Source of the DNA: JBCDCU01 sp039180865
GTDB taxonomy: Bacteria > Pseudomonadota > Alphaproteobacteria > Rhizobiales > JACESI01
Assembly (NCBI GenBank): GCA_039180865.1
Contig: JBCDCZ010000316.1
Span: forward strand, 1 to 5,032
Reading direction: 5' to 3'
DNA: 5,032 bases
How positions within the stretch are numbered: the first letter of the stretch is position 1; every line of letters begins with the position of its first letter. Shown here piece after piece: positions 1 through 5,032 of this stretch. The translations under genes were made by a program, and so were the position numbers. The notes beneath the pieces were generated by a model. It did no database searches. It was not told where the DNA came from and worked only from the letters and a program-made list of their open reading frames with translations.

Positions 1-1
1 C

Positions 2-625
2 CGCGCGCGCTGCGCCCGGCACCTCGGCGTAACCGAAAATCAGCTTGCGACGCCTTATCAAATCCACTCTCCGGATGCGCTCATCATTGATACGCCATTT
101 GCGGATAGCGAACGTCCAAAGGCGGATGCGTTCGTCACAAAACAGGCCGGTCTCGCCCTCGGTATCGCGACTGCGGATTGCGGCCCTGTCCTCTTTGCCG
201 ATGAAGATGCTGGCGTCATTGGCGCAGCTCATGCAGGTTGGCGTGGCGCGACCGCTGGCATTCTTTCAAATACGATCAACGCGATGGTCTCGCTCGGTGC
301 TGTGCCGTCAAAGATTACGGCCGTGCTGGGCCCGACAATTCGACAGAAATCCTATGAGGTTGGACCTGAATTCGTAGACAACCTGACTGCTTTGTCGCCG
401 GCAAACACGACCTATCTCGTTCCCTCGAAACAGGATGGACATGCAATGTTCGACCTGCCGCGCTTTATCGTTGATCACCTCAAAGCTTTGAACATAGGGA
501 CCGTCGCTGAGCTTGGTCTCGATACTTACGAGGACGAAAAGCGTTTCTTCTCATATCGCCGAACAACCCATCGCTCGGAGGGGGATTACGGCCGGTTGCT
601 AAGCGCTATCGTTCTGACGCCATAA
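2..625 (+). CDS. pgeF: PgeF/YfiH-family purine nucleoside phosphorylase (laccase-domain protein), 3' part
   Basis: The reading frame is open from the left edge, so the start codon lies outside the window; 207 residues are visible. The family is usually about 250-260 residues, so roughly 50 N-terminal residues are missing. The three expected zinc ligands are visible: His22 in YQIHS, Cys60 in TADCGPVLF and His77 in AAHAGWRG (visible numbering). Their spacing of 38 and 17 is close to that in E. coli YfiH. Further family marks are YEVGPEF (118-124) and FFSYRR...DYGR (182-198). Family members, long annotated as polyphenol oxidase or laccase, are known to phosphorolyse adenosine, inosine and related nucleosides and to deaminate adenosine in the cytoplasm. 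The usual GPCIG is GPTIR here (110-114), which is not a zinc ligand. The stop is 12 bases before the M24-fold gene, suggesting one transcript. The family call is secure; the exact substrate is inferred. Confidence 0.93.
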   Translation, partial: RARCARHLGVTENQLATPYQIHSPDALIIDTPFADSERPKADAFVTKQAGLALGIATADCGPVLFADEDAGVIGAAHAGWRGATAGILSNTINAMVSLGAVPSKITAVLGPTIRQKSYEVGPEFVDNLTALSPANTTYLVPSKQDGHAMFDLPRFIVDHLKALNIGTVAELGLDTYEDEKRFFSYRRTTHRSEGDYGRLLSAIVLTP

Positions 626-627
626 AC

Positions 628-633
628 AGGAGG
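628..633 (+). promoter_or_regulatory. Strong ribosome binding site for the M24-fold gene
   Basis: AGGAGG, followed by T, matches the anti-Shine-Dalgarno end of 16S rRNA perfectly and lies 4 bases before the ATG at 638. It fixes the start of the M24-fold gene. The spacing is slightly short. The site lies entirely in the 12-base gap after the pgeF stop, so this gene is translated independently even if co-transcribed. Confidence 0.8.
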
Positions 634-637
634 TCCC

Positions 638-1789
638 ATGGCAATTCACTTCGATCAGGTCGAGTACGACCGCAGACTTGATCGCCTCTGCGAAAAAATG
701 CGTGAACGCAAAATCGACTGTATGCTGCTTTTCGCACAGGAAAGCATGTATTGGCTCACGGGCTACGATACGTTCGGCTACTGCTTCTTTCAGTGTATGG
801 TTGTGCGCGAAGACCGTGCCATAACACTCCTGACCCGCTCAGCTGATCTGAGGCAAGCAGAGCTGACGTCGATCGTCAGTGACATTCGGGTTTGGGCGGA
901 CCGCGCCGGTGCAAATCCAGCGCTCGATCTTCGCAGCCTCCTCGACGATTTGGGGCTCCTGGGAAGCCGGTTCGGGGTTGAATATGATACCCATGGACTG
1001 ACCGCCCTTAATGGTCGCAGGCTTGACGATGCATTGCGAACATTCGGCACCATCGAAGATGCGTCGGATATTGTAGCTCATCTTAGAACCGTAAAAAGCC
1101 CTGCCGAAATCGCTTTCGTCAAAAAGGCAGCCGAACTGGGCGATTTGGCATTTGAGGCGGCACTTTCCGAGACCCGGCCGGGAGCGGACGAAGCCAGAAT
1201 CCTTGCCGCCATGCACAATGCCATCTTCGAAGGTGGCGGTGACTATCCGGGCAACGAATTCATTATCGGTTCCGGGCCGGAAGCCCTTTTATGCCGATAT
1301 CAATCAGGACGCCGGATCCTTGAGGGGCAAGACCAACTGACGCTCGAATGGGCAGGTGTCTTCCGCCACTACCATTGCGCCTATATGCAAACGATACCGG
1401 TTGGACGTGTAACACCGCGCCATGAAGGACTCTATGAAGCAGCTCACAAGGCCCTTCTCGCCTGCCGGGAAGCGATGACGGTCGGAGCGACCTTCGGCGA
1501 TGTTTTCCAGGCCCATGCTCGTGTCATGGAAGATGCCGGACTTGCCAATCACCGTTTGAATGCCTGTGGATATTCACTCGGTGCACGCTTTTCACCAAGT
1601 TGGATGGACGCTCCTATGTTCTATCGCGACAATCCGGCAATCATCGAACCCGATATGGTCCTCTTCGCTCACATGATCATCATGGATTCCGAGACCGAAA
1701 CCGCAATGACGCTCGGACGGACCTACCTCACAAGTGATGAAGGCCCCCAGGATCTTTCTAAACTGCCGCTCGAACTCGTGGTAAGATAA
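638..1789 (+). CDS. M24 / creatinase-fold hydrolase lacking canonical metal ligands (Xaa-Pro peptidase-like)
   Basis: This complete 383-residue cytoplasmic protein has no signal peptide. Residues about 10-140 look like the creatinase N-terminal domain (MYWLTGYDTFGY at 37-48), and about 150-365 like the pita-bread M24 domain (LRTVKSPAEIAFVKKA at 149-164). The length suits Xaa-Pro peptidase, creatinase and ectoine hydrolase relatives. By hand alignment to E. coli PepP, the five metal ligands Asp, Asp, His, Glu, Glu correspond to Glu237, Ala248, Tyr312, His345 and about Leu359. A dinuclear-metal aminopeptidase mechanism is therefore unlikely. Creatinase and the ectoine hydrolase DoeA/EutD are metal-independent members of this fold, so a small C-N bond hydrolase is a reasonable alternative. 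Glu237 and the His-rich RHYH stretch (243-246) are candidate catalytic residues. No ectoine or creatine genes are nearby, so the substrate is unknown. The fold is near certain; the function is not. Confidence 0.88.
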   Translation: MAIHFDQVEYDRRLDRLCEKMRERKIDCMLLFAQESMYWLTGYDTFGYCFFQCMVVREDRAITLLTRSADLRQAELTSIVSDIRVWADRAGANPALDLRSLLDDLGLLGSRFGVEYDTHGLTALNGRRLDDALRTFGTIEDASDIVAHLRTVKSPAEIAFVKKAAELGDLAFEAALSETRPGADEARILAAMHNAIFEGGGDYPGNEFIIGSGPEALLCRYQSGRRILEGQDQLTLEWAGVFRHYHCAYMQTIPVGRVTPRHEGLYEAAHKALLACREAMTVGATFGDVFQAHARVMEDAGLANHRLNACGYSLGARFSPSWMDAPMFYRDNPAIIEPDMVLFAHMIIMDSETETAMTLGRTYLTSDEGPQDLSKLPLELVVR

Positions 1790-1817
1790 CGCATCCTGTA
1801 AACCAGCCGTGAACCGG

Positions 1818-1831
1818 TATTGATTTCAATA
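1818..1831. repeat. Small AT-rich inverted repeat upstream of the exported-protein gene
   Basis: TATTGATTTCAATA is a perfect dyad of two 6-base arms around TT, in the gap between the M24-fold stop and the exported-protein gene, about 100 bases before its start. It could be an operator or part of a promoter. It does not fit the FNR/FixK box, which needs TTGA-N6-TCAA rather than TTGA-N2-TCAA. I found no well-spaced -35/-10 pair around it, and a dyad of this size can arise by chance. Confidence 0.25.
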
Positions 1832-1914
1832 ATAAACGATACGGCACGACATCATGGCCATACGAAGTATTAGTCCAGGGTGTCTGAGCCGAGGGTAATC
1901 AAGCCGGACGTCGT

Positions 1915-1925
1915 GGAGAGAGGAA
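1915..1925 (+). promoter_or_regulatory. Ribosome binding site that decides the start of the exported-protein gene
   Basis: GGAGAGAGGAA is purine-rich and contains AGGA at 1921-1924. It is 7 bases before ATG 1932 but only 1 base before the in-frame GTG at 1926. The spacing favours ATG 1932, which shortens the longest reading frame by two residues. Confidence 0.65.
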
Positions 1926-1931
1926 GTGACC

Positions 1932-2516
1932 ATGACCACATTGAGACATTTTGGAAAGATTGCGGGCCTCGCGGTCATGACGGTTGCGCTTGTTTTCGCT
2001 GCGGTCGGCGAAAGTGATGCCCAACAGCCCAAGCGGTACGGTCAGTCTGGCGTTTTCCCCGGTGGAACCGCTAATGCCTTCAAGAAGCCTGAACTTCTTG
2101 GACTGCGTGGTGCGACCCGTGTGAGCAAGTCCGGGGTAAGTGCCAAGAAAGCCCGCATTGCTTTCCAACCGATCCGTGGGGGCCTCGATTTCCACAACCA
2201 CGCGATCAACAAATTCGCACCGGCCTTCGTTGCGGGAAACCGCGTCAAAGTTGTCGGCATTAACCAGAACCCGACCCACATCATCCGCGCCCGCCTGTCA
2301 GCATTTGAAACAGGAGAAGCCCCAATCCTGCAATACAATTGGGCCGTTATTGATGCTACGAGCGGAAAACGCGTTCAGAAATTCGTCGATCTTGAAAGAG
2401 GATCACGCGTTCCCCCCGGGCTTCGCTGGAACGGGATCAGTGAAATCGAGATCAAGAATATCAGCCAGATTGCTGCCGACCGCCTTGTCTATTGGCTCGA
2501 TACCGGGGCGAAATAA
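1932..2516 (+). CDS. Exported protein of unknown function (about 194 aa)
   Basis: I do not recognise a family. The N-terminus is a classical Sec signal peptide: a basic start (MTTLRHFGK), a hydrophobic core (about residues 10-26, IAGLAVMTVALVFAAVG) and a probable signal peptidase I cut after ESDA30, leaving QQPKRYG as the mature end. There is no cysteine anywhere, so it is neither a lipoprotein nor disulphide-bonded. The mature part, about 164 residues, has no further membrane segment. It is basic in its first half (KKPELLGLRG, SAKKARIAF) and looks beta-rich in its second, with alternating hydrophobic strands such as NRVKVVGI (103-110), PILQYNWAVID (131-141) and SEIEIKNIS (170-178). A soluble periplasmic protein is the likely location. 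It stands between gaps on both sides and ends at its own terminator, so it is probably a single-gene unit. ATG 1932 is chosen over GTG 1926 from the ribosome binding site spacing. Confidence 0.82.
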   Translation: MTTLRHFGKIAGLAVMTVALVFAAVGESDAQQPKRYGQSGVFPGGTANAFKKPELLGLRGATRVSKSGVSAKKARIAFQPIRGGLDFHNHAINKFAPAFVAGNRVKVVGINQNPTHIIRARLSAFETGEAPILQYNWAVIDATSGKRVQKFVDLERGSRVPPGLRWNGISEIEIKNISQIAADRLVYWLDTGAK

Positions 2517-2554
2517 GCGCGAGCACTGTGAGATATTCAGAACATTTAAGAGAC

Positions 2555-2580
2555 AAGGCGGGCTTCAGTCCGCCTTTCTC
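2555..2580 (+). terminator. Rho-independent terminator after the exported-protein gene
   Basis: A 7-base stem, AAGGCGG at 2555-2561 paired with CCGCCTT at 2570-2576, encloses an 8-base loop. It is followed by a T-rich stretch (TTCTCCGTTTT) that is interrupted rather than a clean U-run. It lies about 40 bases after the stop at 2516. It should isolate the prs control region from upstream transcription. Confidence 0.8.
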
Positions 2581-2601
2581 CGTTTTGGTGTCATGATTTT
2601 G

Positions 2602-2630
2602 TTGCAATCGTCATCGCGCGATGTTTACAG
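2602..2630 (+). promoter_or_regulatory. Candidate prs promoter region with a 12-base palindrome
   Basis: The 238 bases between the exported-protein gene and prs contain a terminator and then about 175 bases of apparently non-coding DNA that must carry the prs promoter. A weak pair is TTGCAA (2602-2607) and TTACAG (2625-2630) with 17 bases between. Inside that spacer is the perfect palindrome CATCGCGCGATG (2612-2623), where a repressor could bind. Further downstream there is one GANTC site (2668-2672), the CcrM methylation motif of alphaproteobacteria. The -10 match is poor, and I cannot exclude a promoter closer to the gene. Confidence 0.25.
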
Positions 2631-2754
2631 GGTTTAGATCGCGTGTTTTAACCGGCAGCGAAATAGAGACTCGCACCAAGACGTTTCAGATGGGCGCTTG
2701 CCCTATCTTGAGGGTGGATAAAGCGTGTTTCGGCTAAACAAGGGCTGGGGCCAA

Positions 2755-3687
2755 ATGAAAATTGTTTGCGGTAACGCCAACAGATCGCTTGCCACTGACA
2801 TTTGCACTTATCTTGAGACGGACCTTATCGGCTGCGATGTGAAACGCTTTGCAGATCAGGAAATCTTCGTCGAAATCCAGGACAATGTTCGTGGCCAGGA
2901 TGTCTTTATCGTCCAGTCGACAAGCTTTCCCGCGAATGACAACCTTATGGAGCTTCTCATCATCTGTGATGCGCTGAGGCGTTCCTCGGCGAAACGGATT
3001 ACAGCTGTCCTTCCCTATTTTGGCTATGCGCGGCAGGACAGACGCACCTCTGGGCGGACACCGATTTCAGCGAAACTGGTCGCCAACCTGATCGTCGAAG
3101 CCGGCGCAGACCGTGTCCTGACACTTGATCTTCATGCCGGACAGATCCAGGGCTTTTTTGATATCCCGACGGATAACCTTTTCGCCGCACCGGTATTTGA
3201 GCGCGATATTCAGGAACGTTTCGATACCGATCACGCCATGGTAGTCTCGCCGGATGTCGGCGGTGTTGTACGCGCGCGGGCCCTTGCGAAACGGATCGAC
3301 GTGCCGCTCGCGATCGTTGATAAACGGCGCGAACGGGCGGGCGAATCTGAAGTCATGAACATCATCGGTAATGTTGATGGCTATGACTGCATCCTCGTGG
3401 ACGATATTGTCGATTCTGGCGGCACACTGTGCAACGCGGCGGACGCGCTTCTTGCCCAAGGAGCAAAATCGGTAACGGCCTACATCACCCACGGTGTCCT
3501 TTCAGGTGGAGCCGCTGACAGGATAGCGAACTCGCAACTGAAGTCCCTTTCGATCACCAATTCGATTGAACCGACAGAACCCGTCAAGACAGCACCGAAC
3601 ATTCGCGTTCTGTCTTTGGCGCCGCTCCTCGGCGAAGCAATCCACCGTACCTACAAAGAACAATCGATCAGTTCTCTTTTCAAATAG
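2755..3687 (+). CDS. prs: Ribose-phosphate pyrophosphokinase (PRPP synthetase)
   Basis: This cytoplasmic enzyme transfers pyrophosphate from ATP to ribose-5-phosphate, giving PRPP for purine, pyrimidine, histidine, tryptophan and NAD synthesis. The 310-residue length is normal for class I enzymes. Visible motifs are RFADQE (31-36) and YFGYARQDRR (88-97) for ATP binding, DLHAGQIQGFF (125-135) with the conserved His127, the flexible catalytic loop DKRRERAGE (189-197) with Lys190 and Arg192, and the PRPP/ribose-phosphate loop ILVDDIVDSGGTL (213-225). No key residue is missing. An in-frame GTG at 2725 would add ten residues, but the family starts at MKI/MKV, so ATG 2755 is preferred. The ribosome binding site is modest (AAGGG at 2740-2744, or GGGG at 2747-2750). 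The methyltransferase gene follows after 26 bases, probably on the same mRNA. Confidence 0.97.
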   Translation: MKIVCGNANRSLATDICTYLETDLIGCDVKRFADQEIFVEIQDNVRGQDVFIVQSTSFPANDNLMELLIICDALRRSSAKRITAVLPYFGYARQDRRTSGRTPISAKLVANLIVEAGADRVLTLDLHAGQIQGFFDIPTDNLFAAPVFERDIQERFDTDHAMVVSPDVGGVVRARALAKRIDVPLAIVDKRRERAGESEVMNIIGNVDGYDCILVDDIVDSGGTLCNAADALLAQGAKSVTAYITHGVLSGGAADRIANSQLKSLSITNSIEPTEPVKTAPNIRVLSLAPLLGEAIHRTYKEQSISSLFK

Positions 3688-3713
3688 AGCAGATCGCCAT
3701 CGCACCGCTCAAG

Positions 3714-4484
3714 ATGACTGACGAGAGCAAAACCCGACAAAACTGGTCAGCGGCCGGTTACGGAGAAAACGCCCGGTTCGTATCGGACTATGGCGAAGTC
3801 CTGTTTTCGCTCCTCGACGACAAGCCCAACCAGAGAATTCTCGATCTTGGGTGCGGCGACGGTGCCCTTGCTGAAAAGCTTGTTGCTCTCGGTCATAATG
3901 TGACTGCGGTCGATCAGTCTCCCGACTTTGTGGAGGCTGCACAAGCGAAGGGTCTCAACGCCTTTCAGATGGATGGCCATGCGCTCGCATTCGATCAGCC
4001 TTTCGACTGCGTGTTTTCCAACGCCGCGCTCCATTGGATGCTGGAGCCGAACCGGGTCATCGAAGGTGTTTCACGGTCTCTCGTGGAAAGCGGCGTGTTT
4101 GTTGGCGAAATGGGCGGTCAAAATAATGTGGCAGCCATTGTGACAGCGCTCCTCGCAAGCCTCGAAATGGAAGCAGGCCTCGATGGCAGGCCCCTTCACC
4201 CCTGGTACTTCCCGTCACCAGACGGATACGCAGCTCTTCTTGATGCGCACGGATTCAAAGTCGAGGCGATTGAGTTGATCCCGCGACCAACACCGCTTCC
4301 GACTGGAATCTCCGGTTGGCTTGAGACATTCGCCAATCCGTTCGTAGCCGATCTTGATGCGACGGCGCGGCAAGCCGTGCTAGCGCGGGCGGAAGCGCTT
4401 CTGGAACCGTCATTGATGGATGAGAACGGAAACTGGACGGCCGATTATGTTCGTTTGCGTTTCAAAGCGCGAAAAGATCACTAG
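3714..4484 (+). CDS. Class I SAM-dependent methyltransferase
   Basis: This 256-residue soluble protein has a Rossmann-fold methyltransferase domain. Motif I, RILDLGCGDGALAEKL (41-56), holds the SAM-binding glycine loop. The acidic end of strand 2 is TAVDQSP (64-70, Asp67), motif II/III is MDGHALAF...FDCVFSNAALHWM (86-109), and the later strand is GVFVGEMGG (127-135). The NAALHWM segment resembles the trans-aconitate methyltransferase/BioC-like branch. The C-terminal part (about 160-256) probably caps the active site and sets substrate choice. The substrate cannot be told from sequence. Nothing nearby suggests biotin synthesis, so BioC is not claimed. The gene starts 26 bases after prs without a strong Shine-Dalgarno sequence, which suggests it depends on the prs transcript. 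Its stop lies 4 bases from the converging stop of the minus-strand gene. Confidence 0.9.
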   Translation: MTDESKTRQNWSAAGYGENARFVSDYGEVLFSLLDDKPNQRILDLGCGDGALAEKLVALGHNVTAVDQSPDFVEAAQAKGLNAFQMDGHALAFDQPFDCVFSNAALHWMLEPNRVIEGVSRSLVESGVFVGEMGGQNNVAAIVTALLASLEMEAGLDGRPLHPWYFPSPDGYAALLDAHGFKVEAIELIPRPTPLPTGISGWLETFANPFVADLDATARQAVLARAEALLEPSLMDENGNWTADYVRLRFKARKDH

Positions 4485-4488
4485 CCTC

Positions 4489-5032
4489 TCACGCCTTTTT
4501 CCGAAACAGGTCCTTTAACCACGTCAGGAAACCGCGCTTGGCCTCAACTGCCCTATCGCGTGCCTGGGTTGCACTCTCACTGACATCATCCATCATCTCG
4601 TCGATGTCTTCGATCATCGGGTCGATCCGTTTCCGCTTGAACGCACTGATCGCCCGCCAGATCATGAACAGGATGATCGCCAAAATGACAAAAAAGACAA
4701 TATTGAACCATGGAATGAGGGTAACATCAGGCCCCTCCACTGTCCTGATATGAATGATATTGGGAAAGATGGTGAACCACTCGATCCGCCATCCATAATG
4801 GGTCACAGCAACCCATTGGTCATCTCGTTTGGCGAGATTTTGCGCCTCTGCATTAATGTTGCCTGAATCAAACTTGAAGTAGGGTGGCCACCCCCAATGC
4901 GTATCCTCATTGCGATAAACCCGTGGTTTGCCGTTCGGCCAGATCGCATTGACGAAACGAACGTCCCGCGTGTCACCCACACTGGTATTCGCATCCGGAT
5001 TCGCCCAGAAAATCGCCGATGAACCGATATCC
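4489..5032 (-). CDS. DUF1523-type membrane protein, 5' end cut by the right edge
   Basis: The frame stays open to the window edge: 17 complete codons (DIGSSAIFWANPDANTS) precede the GTG at 4980, which is therefore an internal valine and not the start. 180 residues are visible. The pattern matches the alphaproteobacterial DUF1523 family from memory: TRDVRFVNAI, VYRNEDTHWGWPPYFKFDS, WVAVTHYGWRIEWFTIFPN, then PWFNIVFF. One membrane helix spans about visible residues 107-127 (PWFNIVFFVILAIILFMIWR). The conserved part before it is probably periplasmic, and the family usually has another N-terminal helix, which would be outside the window. After the helix come a basic stretch (KRKR), an acidic stretch (IEDIDEMMDDVSE) and a basic amphipathic end (WLKDLFRKKA), probably cytoplasmic. 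No function is established that I know of. Confidence 0.85.
   Translation of the reverse strand, partial: DIGSSAIFWANPDANTSVGDTRDVRFVNAIWPNGKPRVYRNEDTHWGWPPYFKFDSGNINAEAQNLAKRDDQWVAVTHYGWRIEWFTIFPNIIHIRTVEGPDVTLIPWFNIVFFVILAIILFMIWRAISAFKRKRIDPMIEDIDEMMDDVSESATQARDRAVEAKRGFLTWLKDLFRKKA

Noticed and set aside
45..377. A 110-codon open frame on the plus strand overlapping pgeF
   Set aside because: It lies in another frame over the pgeF coding sequence, which carries the zinc-ligand motifs; the product is Arg/Ser-rich and resembles no protein.
839..1216. Minus-strand open frame of 125 codons inside the M24-fold gene
   Set aside because: It is antisense to a well-supported gene, has no ribosome binding site and shows no domain.
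638..1789. Naming the M24-fold gene ectoine hydrolase (doeA/eutD) or creatinase
   Set aside because: Fold and ligand loss fit, but no ectoine or creatine pathway neighbour is present and I cannot confirm substrate residues.
1899..2279. Minus-strand open frame of 126 codons overlapping the exported-protein gene
   Set aside because: It is a mirror of the signal-peptide gene, which has a proper start signal and terminator; nothing in the product supports it.
2140..2637. Plus-strand 165-codon frame running through the end of the exported-protein gene
   Set aside because: It starts inside the real gene and reads through the terminator hairpin at 2555-2576; the composition is not protein-like.
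3067..3492. Minus-strand 141-codon frame inside prs
   Set aside because: It is antisense to the highly conserved prs and is explained by codon bias of that gene.
3714..4484. Naming the methyltransferase bioC or tam
   Set aside because: Motifs around SAM binding are shared by many methyltransferases; no biotin genes or other context support either name.
4978..4980. GTG as the start codon of the minus-strand membrane protein
   Set aside because: The frame continues upstream with family-like residues (AIFWANPD) to the edge, so the true start is outside the window.
1..5032. Search by eye for tRNA, rRNA, CRISPR arrays, insertion-sequence ends, attachment sites or replication origins
   Set aside because: No repeated spacer pattern, long terminal inverted repeats, cloverleaf or transposase/integrase frame was seen; nearly all bases belong to ordinary genes.

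Overview
The window looks like a stretch of an alphaproteobacterial chromosome, with Hyphomicrobiales/Rhizobiales or a related order most likely. The evidence is the Prs sequence (RFADQEIFVEI, ISAKLVAN, THGVLSGGA, NIRVLSLAPL), the PgeF C-terminal signature FFSYRRTTHRSEGDYGR, and a DUF1523-type membrane protein, all of which match alphaproteobacterial family members from memory. Codon usage is moderately GC-rich and even along the window. I see no insertion sequence, phage gene, tRNA, rRNA, CRISPR array or other mobile feature.

Layout on the plus strand: (1) the 3' part of pgeF (multicopper-polyphenol-oxidase-fold purine nucleoside phosphorylase, YfiH/PgeF family), cut by the left edge; (2) 12 bases later, a complete M24/creatinase-fold protein with its own strong ribosome binding site, probably co-transcribed with pgeF; (3) a 142-base gap, then a small exported protein of unknown function ending in a good rho-independent terminator; (4) a 238-base gap with the probable control region of prs, then prs itself (ribose-phosphate pyrophosphokinase); (5) 26 bases later, a class I SAM-dependent methyltransferase, probably in the prs transcript. 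On the minus strand, (6) a DUF1523-type membrane protein converges on the methyltransferase with only 4 bases between stop codons and runs off the right edge.

Functionally this is mostly housekeeping. PgeF cleaves purine nucleosides to base plus ribose-1-phosphate, and Prs makes the PRPP used to salvage bases and build nucleotides, so the two ends of the plus-strand block share a purine/ribose theme. The genes between them are not obviously part of that pathway.

I do not find a convincing undescribed multi-gene system. The best leads are the M24-fold protein, in which none of the five canonical metal-ligand positions keeps its usual residue, and the unrecognised exported protein between it and prs.
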